DNA from: Strongyloides papillosus
Lineage: Eukaryota; Nematoda; Chromadorea; Rhabditida; Strongyloididae
Direction: 5' to 3'
Length of the DNA: 64,000 nt
NCBI GenBank assembly: GCA_005656395.1
Contig: SRSI01000050.1
Location: 124,001-188,000 of the forward strand
Shown: positions 12,572 through 24,705 of the stretch, in pieces
Numbering within the stretch: the first letter of the stretch is position 1
Layout: every line of letters begins with the position of its first letter
Made by a program: the position numbers and the translations under genes
The notes under the pieces: model-generated
What the model was told of the DNA's origin: nothing
Database searches by the model: none
The model's input: only the letters and a program-made list of their open reading frames with translations

Positions 12572-13127
12572 ATTGGTCTTTCTTTCACAACTAGACTCAG
12601 CTTATCTTGATAACCCTTTATTATCCAACTCTTGAGATTAAATTGGAACGTGTGTAACTATGCAAGTGTATGAAAATGATAAGCTACAATAAGTTTGTAG
12701 TACAAATACATCAGTAATAGTCACAACATATTAATATATATAATGCCTACAGTATTATTTTAGAAGATGGTCTATTCGGCCACCAAGTATTCTTGTCTTT
12801 TTAACATTAATGTATTACAAGAAACAATAGAGGTTAAAATTTGACGGAGGACAAAAGTTATTAGACTCCTTACGGTCAACCTCCTTATTTCATTGAAGTG
12901 GAGCCCCCGTTAAGCAAATATTTCGTGAACACACCCTATAACCCAACCCAAAAAAAATGCTTTATAACTTTGGCAACTCATCTTGCTTAGAAGTTATATT
13001 CGATCTAAGTAAAATACCTTGAAGGAATCAGTGATTAAAGTGTAGTATACAGAAAACTATTATTATTTTAATTTATATATAACCCTTATTAACATTCCCT
13101 AGTGTGCTCAATACTAATATTAACTAA

Positions 13128-14441
13128 ATGGTTCGAAAATATTTTTTCCAAACCATCATATTCCTTCTTTTAGGTCAATCTGTTTCCTCTGGACTTGTTT
13201 GCACATATTCTTCATGTTCAGACTCAAACCCATGTTCAACGGGATCTTGTAATAATGGATATTGTTGTTCATCATCATCATCATCTCAAGCTACACCAAA
13301 AGTTATAGTAATTCCACAACAATCATCATCAACATGTAATGGTTGTAATAATAACAATAATGCTATGGTGGTCAGTTATTGTCCTGGAGGTGGACAATCA
13401 GCAGGTTCCTGTAACTCAGGATACTGTAATCCAGGATACTCTTGTGTTAATAATAATTGTTGCCCAACAGCCTCTGCTCCAGCTACTATCACAATTCAAA
13501 GATGTCCAAATGGTCAAGCTAGTTCTGGTTATTGTAACAATGGAGGTTGCTCCTCTGGATATTCATGTAACTCAGCTAGTAATTTGTGTTGTGCTATTGT
13601 TACCGCTACTTTCGTCTGTTCCGATGGAACCCAAGCAGCTGGAGGTTGTGTATCCGGCCAATGTGGTACTGGATTTGTATGTAAATCAGGACTTTGCTGC
13701 TTAGAGACCACAGATAGTGTAAAATGTCTCGATGGAACAACAGCTATCGGAGCATGTATCAATGGAAACTGTGGTGCTGGATATGTCTGTACCACTGGTA
13801 ATATTTGCTGCCCAGCCGTCTCTGCCTCTGTATGTAATAAAGGAGGAAAATCTGTTGGACCATGTGTTAATGGATACTGCCCAACAGGTATGTATTGTGA
13901 TGATTTAGATGGAATTGGTGAAGGAAATTGCTGTACTACATCTCCAATCACCTGTTCATCAACAGAAAATGTTGGACCATGTATCGGTGGAATGTGTCCA
14001 GAAGGTCATGTATGTGATACAGATAATGGATGGTGTTGCCCAACTTATGATACTATTGCCACTAATGTACTTGCACCATGTGTTGACTTTGGTGAAGGAA
14101 CCGTCTGTCCAACTGGTTTCGTTTGTGGTATTGGTAATCTCTGTTATGGTACCAGTTATTATACTGCCGAATGTACTGCATATGAACTTAACGCTGGTAA
14201 TGGTGGTGAATGTGTCATGCTTGATGATGGATCCGTACCAACATGCCCAGATAATTTTTATTGCTCAGGGTATGATGTAGCTGCCGGTAAAGCTGGATGG
14301 TGCTGTCCCACAACAACAGCAATGAGAGCCCGTAGACGTCATCCAGGACGCAAAGTTGAATCTTTCCTTAGTCAGGTGCTAATGCATGATAATGTTAAAG
14401 GTGATATGGATGGTCCAGCTGTTGAAAAACCCGCCAATTAA
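13128..14441 (+). CDS. Secreted cysteine-rich multi-CC-domain protein, copy 1
   Basis: Single-exon 437-aa protein. Residues 1-21 are a signal peptide (hydrophobic FFQTIIFLLLGQSV, cleavage near SVSS/G). The mature chain is a string of about nine short modules. Most follow the pattern C...G.C..G.C..G..C....CC and end in CC, like the nematode CC domain (PF04942, family assignment from memory). Between modules 1 and 2 is a Ser- and Asn-rich spacer. The eighth module lacks the CC pair. A basic RARRRHPGRK cluster, a possible furin-type cleavage site, precedes a short tail. The products are likely extracellular, for example surface coat or cuticle, but function is unknown. Copy 2 follows 669 bp downstream. 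Confidence 0.85.
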   Translation: MVRKYFFQTIIFLLLGQSVSSGLVCTYSSCSDSNPCSTGSCNNGYCCSSSSSSQATPKVIVIPQQSSSTCNGCNNNNNAMVVSYCPGGGQSAGSCNSGYCNPGYSCVNNNCCPTASAPATITIQRCPNGQASSGYCNNGGCSSGYSCNSASNLCCAIVTATFVCSDGTQAAGGCVSGQCGTGFVCKSGLCCLETTDSVKCLDGTTAIGACINGNCGAGYVCTTGNICCPAVSASVCNKGGKSVGPCVNGYCPTGMYCDDLDGIGEGNCCTTSPITCSSTENVGPCIGGMCPEGHVCDTDNGWCCPTYDTIATNVLAPCVDFGEGTVCPTGFVCGIGNLCYGTSYYTAECTAYELNAGNGGECVMLDDGSVPTCPDNFYCSGYDVAAGKAGWCCPTTTAMRARRRHPGRKVESFLSQVLMHDNVKGDMDGPAVEKPAN

Positions 14442-15110
14442 GAAAATTCTTGATATTTTATATATAATTAATATTAATATACCGATAACTTATTTTATTA
14501 ATGAATTTTATTGTTTCTTAATATTTTATTTTCAAATTCGACAAAAAATTGTAATTTTATAGGAGGTCTTTCTTTCACAACTAGACTAAACTTATTTTGA
14601 TAACCCTTTATTATCCCACTCTTGAGATTAAATTGGAACGTGTGTAGCTATGCGAGTGAATGAAAATGATTAGCTAAAATAAGTTTGTCCTACAAATACA
14701 TCAGTAATGGTCACAACATATAAATATATATATTATATAATTTTAGAAGATGGTCTATTCGGCCATCAAATATTCTTATCTCTTTAACATTAATATAGTA
14801 CAAAAATAAATAGAGGTTAGAGTTTGACAGAGGACAAGAGTGATTAGACTTCTTGTGGTCAACATTCTTATTTCATTGAAGTGGAGCTCTCGTAAAGCAA
14901 ATATTTCGTGAACACACCTCATAACCCAACCCAATAAAAATGCTTTATAACTTTGGCAACTCATCTTGCTTAGAAGTTATATTCGATCTAAATAAAATAC
15001 CTTAAAGGAATCATTAATTAAAGTGTAGTATACAGAAAACTATTATTATTTTAATTTATATATAACCCTTACTAACATTCCCTAGTGTGCTCAATACTAA
15101 TATTAACTAA
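14442..15110. promoter_or_regulatory. Duplicated promoter region of CC-domain copy 2
   Basis: The first about 120 bp are the 3' flank of copy 1. From 14562 the sequence repeats 12572-13127 almost base for base, so it is the duplicated promoter. No separate gene. Confidence 0.7.
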
Positions 15111-16406
15111 ATGGTTCGAAAATATTTTTTCCAAACCATCATATTCCTTCTTTTAGGTCAATCTGTTTCCTCTGGACTTGTATGCACATATGCTTCATGT
15201 TCAGACTCAAACCCATGTTCAACGGGATCTTGTAATAACGGATATTGTTGTTCATCCTCATCATCATCTCAAGCTACACCAAAAGTTATAGTAATTCCAC
15301 AACAATCATCATCAACATGTAATGGTTGTAATAATAACAATAATGCTATGATGATCAGTTATTGTCCTGGAGGTGGACAATCAGCAGGTTCCTGTAACTC
15401 AGGATACTGTAATCCAGGATACTCTTGTATTAATAATAATTGTTGCCCAACAGCCTCTGCTCCAGCTACTATCACGATTCAAAGATGTCCAAATGGTCAA
15501 GCTAGTGCTGGTTATTGTAACAATGGAGGTTGCTCCTCTGGATATTCATGTAACACAGCTACTAATTTATGTTGTCTTATTGCTATCTCTACTTTCGTTT
15601 GTTCTGATGGAACCCAAGCAGCTGGAGGTTGTGTATCCGGCCAATGTGGTACTGGATTTGTATGTAAATCAGGACTTTGCTGCCCAGCGACCACAGATAG
15701 TGTAAAATGTCTCGATGGAACAATCGCTATCGGTGCTTGTATCAATGGAAACTGTGGTGCTGGATATGTCTGTACCACTGGTAATATTTGCTGCCCAGCC
15801 GTCGCTGCCTCTGTATGTAGTAAAGGAGGAAAATCTGTTGGACCATGTGTTAATGGATACTGCCCACGAGGTATGTATTGTGATGATTTAGATGGAATTG
15901 GTGAAGGAAATTGCTGTACTACATCTCCAATCACTTGTTCATCAAGAGAAAGTATTGGATCATGCGTCGGTGGAATGTGTCCAGAAGGTCATTTATGTGA
16001 TACAGATAATGAATGGTGTTGCCCAACTTATGATACCTCTGCCACTAATGTAGCTGGAGATTGTCTTGACGCTGATAATGGACCTGTCTGTCCAGAGGGT
16101 TTCATTTGTGGTCTTGGTAACAAGTGTTTTGGTCCTAGTGATTATAGTGCCGATTGTCCTGCAATGGACACTGTTGGTATATGTCTCATAGAGGGAGATA
16201 CAAGAAGTTGCCCAGACGGTTATACTTGCTCAGGTTATGATTTAGCTGCCGGTACAACTGGATATTGCTGTCCCACAACAACAGTAATGAGAGCCCGTAG
16301 ACGTCATCCAGGACGCAAAGTTGAATCTTTCCTTAGTCAGGTGCTAATGCATGATAATCTTAAAGGTGATATGGATGGTCCAGCTGTTGAAAAACTCGCC
16401 AATTAA
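15111..16406 (+). CDS. Secreted cysteine-rich multi-CC-domain protein, copy 2
   Basis: Single-exon 431-aa paralogue of the gene at 13128. The signal peptide and the first seven modules differ at only scattered residues, and the last about 45 residues, including RARRRHPGRK, are almost the same. The segment between, about residues 305-385 (modules 8 and 9), is clearly different in sequence although its cysteines are kept (CLDADNGPVCPEGF against CVDFGEGTVCPTGF). Divergence is therefore confined to one part of the protein. The 5' region matches that of copy 1, so both are probably expressed in the same stage. Confidence 0.85.
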   Translation: MVRKYFFQTIIFLLLGQSVSSGLVCTYASCSDSNPCSTGSCNNGYCCSSSSSSQATPKVIVIPQQSSSTCNGCNNNNNAMMISYCPGGGQSAGSCNSGYCNPGYSCINNNCCPTASAPATITIQRCPNGQASAGYCNNGGCSSGYSCNTATNLCCLIAISTFVCSDGTQAAGGCVSGQCGTGFVCKSGLCCPATTDSVKCLDGTIAIGACINGNCGAGYVCTTGNICCPAVAASVCSKGGKSVGPCVNGYCPRGMYCDDLDGIGEGNCCTTSPITCSSRESIGSCVGGMCPEGHLCDTDNEWCCPTYDTSATNVAGDCLDADNGPVCPEGFICGLGNKCFGPSDYSADCPAMDTVGICLIEGDTRSCPDGYTCSGYDLAAGTTGYCCPTTTVMRARRRHPGRKVESFLSQVLMHDNLKGDMDGPAVEKLAN

Positions 16407-19400
16407 GAAAATTCTTAATATTTTATATATAATTAATATAATATACCGATAACTTATTTTTTTAATGAATTTTATTGTTTCTTAATATTTTATTTTCAAA
16501 TTCAACGAAAAATTGTAATTTTAATAGAGATTTGTTAATTAAAGTTCTATTAATAACTAATTTGATTTTTTTGTTTTTCTTATATCATTTTGTTTACCGT
16601 TATTATTAAAATAAACATTATATTGTTTTACATAAGAGAGTGATTGATTAATTAAAAAAAATACTTTAAAATCTTATTTTGTTGATTATCTTTGCACCAC
16701 TTGAATCAATTACTTTCTTTAAAAAGTCAAGTATAATATTATAGACCTTATTACTACAAGTAGTTTTATTTTGTCAGTTTAACAACTACTTTACCTTCCT
16801 TTATATCAAAGACATTCTCAGTCAACTTAATAAATCACTTCGTAATGGCTTTCATTCTTTTGTAATGTTGTTGATAAAAAGAATCTTTATGAAGAACAAT
16901 TTAAAGTAATAACTGGTATATTTTAGAAAATCGTGAGGTAAATTACGATTAGTTTAATAAATAGTATAGATAAATTTTATGTACTGTTTTTAATTGTTTT
17001 GAAATGTGATTATCTCTATTGACCGAGAGTAAAATTTATGAAAGTGTATTCTAATTTATGGGATATTATAATAGTATTAATATTTTACCTTAATGTGATT
17101 ATATTTATAACTTTTAATTTGTAAGACACTTAATATATGAATAAACTTTTGAAATGCAATTTTTTTAGAAATTGGATTGAATAATAGAACAAATATTAAA
17201 ATTTATACAATTTTGAAATATAAAACGTCCTTTGTAATCTAAAAAATCGAAATTTTATAAAAAAAATTACTTTCTTGCACGTATTGTCACAAGTTTTAAC
17301 ATGGGAATATATTTTTGCAGGAAAAGATTTTAAATTAAAAATGATTAAAGGGAACTTTTCATAATTTAGATTTTTGTTTTATTTGATAAAAAAGAAACAT
17401 ATTGTATTCATAAACCAAACTTTTTAATATTTTTCAGATCATAATTTTCGAACATATTTTTAAATTTAAGCTAATGTGGAAAAATAATAAGTGATAAAAA
17501 TATTCTTTATCGATATCATTTAGAATGATTTTTTGATAATCTTTATAAGCTAGATGATTTTTGCCAACAAAATGATATATTTATTAAAATAACACAATGA
17601 TTAGATTTTTTTCAAATGGGTAAAAAAATCAAGTACCAATGAAAATTACTAAATTATTATATAAATTCATAGAAATATTTCTTTTTTAATAGAACTTTCC
17701 TAAAGATAAAACATTTTAGAATAATTATCTAAATCATTACTTTTATCAAAGTTAGTTCATTTACTGTTTATATCATTTTTTTGCTAAAAATTGAAAGTTT
17801 ATAATAGGTTAATCTCAAGTATGGTCATTTACCAAGAAAACTACCAAAATTATGAATATTTTAACCATTCTTTTTTCTTTAAGTTGAATAAAACAATGTA
17901 CTCTACCAACCAAACAAAATGATCATATATCTGATACCATTATCACTTCTCAATTTGTCTAATAATTCTTCAAAAATTTCCAATACTTTAAAAGCTTAAG
18001 CTCTCTAATATAAAAACAAGATCATATTACTTATCTTAAATTCTATACTCAATTATGCTTATATGTTATTTTCAAATGTGTCTGTAGATGAAAAAATCTG
18101 TATTAATTTTACTGCGCACATTGTCTTTATTAATTTCAATAATATGTTTGCTTTTAAAGTCATTTCAAAATGAACTTTATTTCCTCGATTTTTCGGTATC
18201 AGTTAATAGTATAAGATAGTATAGATCAACATTATATAATTATTGAAAGGGAATTTATTTATTAGTAATTAATACTTTGATATAATTTTAAGAAATTGGG
18301 CACTTAAAGTAAAACTTTTTATCCATTATCACGTACACCTTGTACACCTTGTACAGTTTGTGGATTTGTTATAGCTTCAAAATATTTTTGTAAGAGATAT
18401 TTTCGTAGTATTGTAATATTTTTGAGGGAATTGAAATTATTAAATGGTATAAAGATTAGATATAATTAGAAATTGAATAATATCTTTGTAAAAACAATAC
18501 ATTTTATTGAATAAATTAATGTTAAAAAAATAATGCTAATGGAAAATGTAAGATTAATTACAAAGAATATGTGCAAGATTGATTAATGTATAATATTATT
18601 TGAAATATCTTAGCAATTTATTATGAAAAAATTATCTTTGATGTTTATTATATCTTATACCACAACAATTAATCATTTTTCTTTTTTTATATTTCAATTT
18701 AATAATAATAATAAGTGACTAGAAATCGTTAATGTTCTATGAGAAATTTGAATTAATTTCAGAATAGCTTGTTTTTTGGTAATTCGGTATTTTATGTTCA
18801 AAAATAAAAGATTTTCATTTTCTAATTAAAAATTATTAGATAATTCAATTTTCTGCAGATAACCAATCTCAAATGGATAAATTGTAAATATGAATAACTA
18901 ATTTACATAATATAAAGTTAAATTAATATGAGTTTATATTTGAACTAAGCAATAAACAAATATTTCTAGTCTTAATTTTAGAAATTATCAAAAATATGCA
19001 AAACAGATTATAATAAGTCATGTTTATGTAAAAAACATCAATAAATCTATTCTTTTACCGTTTGTTTTCATTGTAATGTTTGGTAAATTTACTACAAAAC
19101 TTCTATACCATTATGAAAAATAGAATTCTAGCATTTTTAGTGCATTTGAAATTCGAGAAGTTGGAAAGTAAAAGAGAATATTTTTAATAAGCATGATAAA
19201 ACATTTAAAAGTACATTTTGATACAATAAACTTTATACAACAATCTCAAAATAACATTTTTTATAGTTTATGGCTTAAATTTCAAAGAATGTTACTGAAT
19301 TTTTTGATGTTTTTATATTTTAAAACCTAATTCACTTTTTAAAACGGTATTTCTTTAATTTCTAATAACAATAATAGCATTTTAAAGACTTGAAAACATA

Positions 19401-20710
19401 ACATCCATTAATTACAACATTATTAGAAAGAAAAATTATATAAAATAATTAACATATTGAAATATGGAAACAATTTTACTTTACATAACAAAAAAATAAA
19501 GAGATATGCAATAAAATTCATAATTGATGTCAATATATTTACAATTTAACTTATGCTAAAATCAATCTTTAGAAGCATACTAATTGATAAAATAATAAAC
19601 ACATTAAGATAATAAAGTAATGGCATCCATTAACGAAAAATATCATAATAGTTAAATAAATACACATGAAATTAGTATGATAGAATATCATAATAAAAAT
19701 AAAGTTTACATTATGTTTTTTTGTCTACAAAAACAATTTAAAGTAACAATATAATTATTTTGTTTAACATAAATTAATATATTTAGAAATATTTTGCTTT
19801 TTCTAACTCAAAAGTGATTTTTATAAAATGTTTATCATTATTTTAACACCTCATGAGCTCATAATCTTAGAAATTATTGAATAATAATATCAAGGGATTG
19901 TAGTTATGAAAATATTTATATGAAATACCAAAAAGATTGCTATTGAATAGTAAAAACAGATTCTTTGGCATTAATAATGCAATAGAAGTCATTTAGAATT
20001 TGCGAATTGAATATATCCATTCATAATTAAAAAAATATAACAAATATTAATAAAATTAACATGTTAACAAACATTAAACTTTAAAAATTTCATTAAAAAT
20101 CGAAAGTTTAATTGAAAATACTAGTCTCAGTTTTAAAATTTTTTCTAAAAATTACAATTCATGTGTAAAATAAAATAGTTATCTAATATTTTGAAAAATA
20201 TGATTTCACAACATTTCTTTTTTAGGCATTTCAACAAAAAATCATTCGCATTTATTAAATATGTAGCTGTTCATTTATAAAAATTCAAATAATAACTAGC
20301 CGATTTCAAATAAAACTTATATTTTTAAAACTAAATACATGTCTACAAAATATTTACTGAAACATGATATTCGCCCCGAAACTTTTCCCACGTATACTGC
20401 AAAGACATCATTAATAACTAAAAATCCAAAAAATAAAAATAATCCCACTCATCCAATATATTTTATAAAGAACTTATTACAATAATACAATTACAATATT
20501 TATTTTTAACTTCAAACAAATATTTTATTGAACATTCAATTTATTATATGATCTATTGAATAAAAAAACATAATTGATTCTCAAACGAAAGTATTCTGTA
20601 AATAAATTTTGTTATTTATACCGTAACATAAACTGTAATAGGGTGATTTTTGGTAAAAAAAAACCATTATTACTAGTATCGTATTTCTCATAACTTAAAA
20701 CCATACATAT
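16407..20710. other. Gene-poor 4.3-kb AT-rich stretch
   Basis: After the end of the duplicated unit near 16530 I see no reading frame above 60 codons, no tRNA-like sequence and no long repeat. A short direct repeat of GTACACCTT occurs near 18331-18350. It may hold 3' UTR and long-range regulatory DNA. Confidence 0.5.
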
Positions 20711-21109
20711 TTAATGTTGCTGTTGTGGGGGGAATTTTTGATCTTCAGGGATAGCCTCATCTGGAAATTCGAGTTCCCATATTCTTTTAAGGTGCTTTCC
20801 TTTAACATCACGGGGTGTTCCAAATCCAGTCATACCCTAAAATTATTTTTATTTTATTCATTGGTAAAAGTTCATTGATATAAAATGTTTAAAAAGTAAA
20901 CATAATATTTTTTATTGTTAATAAAAAAAACTCACTCTTTGTGAATCGAATTGATTTGTCCCATATTGAAGAGGTACAATAGCATCAGTTTGTCTTAGTT
21001 GAGCTAAAGTAAACTTTCCATTAGCAGTTCTTCTTTGACCCTCTGCTGTTTGTGGAATATTTGTTGCAGCGGCAACTTTTAATGCTGTAGGATCCATTGG
21101 AGCAGACAT
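20711..21109 (-). CDS. Small single-repeat calponin-like protein
   Basis: 99-aa protein from exons 20936-21109 and 20711-20836 (99-bp intron, longer than others here). The splice reconstitutes one calponin-family repeat across the junction: LQYGTNQFDSQR/GMTGFGTPRDV. Calponin repeats bind F-actin; C. elegans has calponin-like proteins (CLIK, UNC-87) built of such repeats. There is no calponin-homology domain and only one repeat, so this is a minimal member. The N-terminus is MSAPMDPTALKVAAATNIPQ and the C-terminus is acidic then Gln-rich (PPQQQH). It could instead be the 3' part of a longer gene, but an ATG with AT-rich upstream sequence fits a complete short gene. Confidence 0.75.
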
Positions 21110-23670
21110 ATTTTTATATGATAATAATTAGCAAATTAAATCTACAAAAATAGAGAATGATCTTTTAACTATAATTTTAGATATAAGAATACAATGAATA
21201 TAAATATAGATAAAGGAAAGACTTTTTATATGTAGAGAAAAAAATACGGATACTAGAGAGATCAAAAGATTTGAATAAAATTTTATTCTTTTAATATCAT
21301 TATAAATATACTTTTATATATTATCTTATAAAATTAAGGAAGTCCCTATGACATGTAATAAAATTTTGTCAGGGTGGAGGTATAAATGAGTTTACACCCG
21401 ATTCGTCAATATTTGAAAATCAATTTTAAAAAATTTTCAACGTTAACGTTATTTTAGAAGCATTCTAAAGTGGTTAAGTAAAGTATAAAGAATCGGATAA
21501 ACTAGATTTAAGATTAAATTGATTTATTTATTCTATCTAAATTTATAAAAATCAGCTTCAATAAAACAAACGTTTCTCGCTTAAATAACAATTATAAGTT
21601 AGATGTATCTGTTAATTATAATTGAAACATAATGCAATACTTTAGCACGTTTATACATTTATCTAGCATTTACATTTCTCAAAAAAATATTAATTAAGAT
21701 TTCATTATTTGTTAAGGACCGAAATTTTTAAAATCCTATCCTTCGTTATTATAGATACCTAATAGTCTACCTATATAAATAAATTAAATTAAAGGTAATT
21801 AATAGACAAAAATATTGTCTAGTTATAAAAATAGAAATATATCTTTATTGCGATTTTAAAAAGCGTTGTAATAATTTTATGTAATAAATAAGATAGGAAA
21901 ATATAATAAAAATGTCTAACGCCATTAAGAGGAATGATACTTCATCTTCTAAACAATATTTTAAAATTTCATTTCTCTTATAACAGAAATACGAGATACA
22001 TCTTTAAAATTAAAGATTTAAAAAAACATAACTATACCCACTTATACGTAACTTAATAAAACAAAACTTGATAACTTTTCTAACATTTTTAAACTAAGCA
22101 AATTTTTAAGTGCACTATTTTCTTTGCCTGTTTTTTTTTGTCTGATTACTCATCAAACAAAAAAAAAACCACCATAGAACAAAACTTATTAATCCTACTT
22201 CTATTACAATATCATTGAAATATCGAGAAATCACATTTTGTGTATCAAAAAAAATCTTTCAAATAGTCAACATATTATTTAATTATCTTAGGAAATGTCT
22301 CAATAACTATTAACTCATTTAAAAGCGTAGGATGAATGATGATTAATAAACCTTATAAAATTAAATAATATTTATCATTTTATATTCTTTTCCCAGAGTA
22401 AATTATATGCAGCTATGAACATATGTACTACATAAATATTCAAAACATATATTCAACATCAAGTATCTGATGTTGTAGAAAATGTTAAATTAAAGAAATG
22501 TCAAGAAGAAATCCTTCAAATTTTATTTAATTTGCTAGAAAAAATCAGTAATTATTTATAAAAAAGTTTTACTAAAAAATAAATTAACTACTGTATTGAA
22601 TGAAAATAATTAAAATTATAATGGTATAACATAAATGTTAATTATATGAAAACAAATATGTTTTTTTTTTAATTTTTAGCAGTTGCTATATCATTTTATT
22701 TGAATAATATTTTTATTGTTTTCAAAACTTGTCTAATATATCAAACTTTTAATCAGCACAAATTAAAGAAAAAAAAGTATTCGATGAAATGTTAAATAAC
22801 ATAGATTAATAACTAATATGATCAAATCTTTCACAGTAAAATTCTATCATAAGATCGGTAACTTATTTTCTAGCACAAAAATAAATTTAAAAACGTCAGT
22901 TCAAGTTCTATGTATTACAATAAGAAATTTTACCCACTGTATTTCACATACATCATCATGTTGAAAAAAAATTGTTTATATTATTTACACATGTACTCTC
23001 ATTTAAGATATGAGAAATTGTTTTATAACAATCAAATAAAAAGTATTAAAGATAATTCATAAGTAATTTTAGGGCTTTTCAATTTTAAAAATTGTCGGAG
23101 AAGTATTGTAGAAACATAAAAGTAACAACAAAGTATTCTGCACTTCCAAAATATTGAATTTGAAAATCAGCAAAAATCTAGATACTAATGAATGATTTTT
23201 AGATAAAAATCGTTTTATATTAGTTTTTAAAGAATATTTTTTCAATTATTTGCTTTTGTCAAAAAACTTTTCTTGTAAATTTAAACTTTTATTTAAAAAT
23301 TATGCATCCCATAGAATTGGAATAAAAAAATCACTATGATTTACTTTTCATATGTTTGAAGATGTATTTAAATTTAATATATTGGGAGAATGAAATCAAG
23401 TTAATGTAAATTTTAATTTAGACTTCAAAAATTAAAATAACAAAAACTTCTACTGAGAAGTTTGTCGTATTTTAGTTGGATAATTAATGTGATTTTTACC
23501 ATTGTTGAATTAAATATATAAAGAGAATGTTATATAGGAACATCAATCTTAAGTAGTTCTTATAATTGAATATTAACGATTTAAAAAAAACTGTATAGTG
23601 TAATAAAATAAAAATTAGTTTTTATTTTAACGATAAATAGATACACTATAAAAATATATTATATCATAAA
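21110..23670. other. Gene-poor 2.6-kb AT-rich stretch
   Basis: No supported gene. It includes an imperfect inverted repeat of T9GTCTGAT and ATCAAACA9 type around 22130-22170, otherwise homopolymer-rich DNA. Confidence 0.5.
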
Positions 23671-24705
23671 TCAATTCCTACAAAAACCCCATAAAAAAAT
23701 AAGGAAAATTAGCATAACTGATTTTCCAATCATATTTTTATGACTACAATTCTGATTTACAATTTTCAAGTCCAACTTTACCAAAGAATAACCGTTATCA
23801 TTCGTAACACCAACATGTAAATCTTCAATTTCTTCCTTCACACTACTAACAAATAACTGAACATAATGGCAGTAAGAATCATGTTGTGATATATTTTTTA
23901 GACTTTGAACGACCACATCATCTTTTTCATCCAAATTTTTAAATGGAACATTACTGATTTTTGAAGATGAATAGTATTGTTTACTTTCACCCGGCTGAAG
24001 TATTGTACTTCTCAATATCCATGTGATAGAAGGGTAAGAATTTGCACAAACTTTCACCTGAACATATCCACTTTTTTGATAAATTAATCTACTTTCCACC
24101 ACATCAAACTGACTGCAATCCAATAACACGAATTTTTGATTCAACTCTAAACAAAAATAAAATTACATTTAAATAAACAAACAAACCCTGTTCCTAAGAC
24201 TTGATTAGTTAAGGGATTTACAGCTTCGCATTTATAATATCCGGTCATCCTAATATCCCGTACCTCTAATAAACAATTTGAATACGACAAATGTCCCTCA
24301 CTACCATCACTACAATCATGAGAATACTTTAATTGGTCACATTTGATACTCTTGTACACCTCCCTATCATTGTTGCTTTGGTACCCATTATCAGGTAAAT
24401 TATTTTCACTCAAAACATTTGGTGAACTTTTAAATTTCCACCTAATATTTACTACTCTTGGAAGTGACTCAAAAAGACATGTAAAATTAAGTAATCCTTC
24501 ATTTATCTTAACATATAATTATAAAATTATTTATTTAAAGTTTTACCTTATAAACTCCACTCTGGGATTTACCATTAGACTTAAGTAACCGTACTTTACA
24601 TCCTAACTTTGAGTTCTCACAATTTTGATAACATTCATCATTTTGTTTTGAGAAAACAACTATATTAATTAAAATAAAAGATAAAAAATAAATTATGTTA
24701 GTCAT
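23671..24705 (-). CDS. Two-Ig-like secreted or membrane-anchored protein
   Basis: Read as exons 24547-24705, 24183-24506 and 23671-24144, giving 318 aa. The first exon encodes a signal peptide (MTNIIYFLSFILINIVVF). Exon 2 contains CLFESLPRVVNIRWKF and later VRDIRMTGYYKCEAVN, the C...W and DxGxYxC-type strands of an immunoglobulin fold. Exon 3 has a second VKVCANSYPSITWIL and a Tyr/Cys pair SYCHYVQLFV. The C-terminus is a hydrophobic tail (VMLIFLIFLWGF), either a membrane anchor or a GPI signal. Two-Ig nematode proteins of the ZIG type are a possible comparison, not a firm assignment. The second splice site is uncertain: only a donor at GGGTTT/GTTTGT with an acceptor TTTAGAG keeps the frame. 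Confidence 0.65.

Larger units (their letters stand above)
12572..16530 (+). repeat. Direct tandem duplication, two units of about 1.99 kb
   Basis: Unit 1 runs from about 12572 to 14561 and unit 2 from about 14562 to 16530. The shared start GGTCTTTCTTTCACAACTAG is at 12575 and 14565, an offset of 1990 bp; the start codons at 13128 and 15111 are offset by 1983. Each unit contains about 550 bp of promoter sequence, one single-exon CC-domain gene and about 120 bp of 3' flank ending in TTTTCAAATTC. Promoters and coding parts are nearly identical, so the duplication is recent or homogenised. Confidence 0.92.

Noticed and set aside
18325..18360. GTACACCTT direct repeats as a possible CRISPR-like or satellite array
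   Set aside because: Only two to three 9-10-bp units; no array structure, and the genome is eukaryotic.
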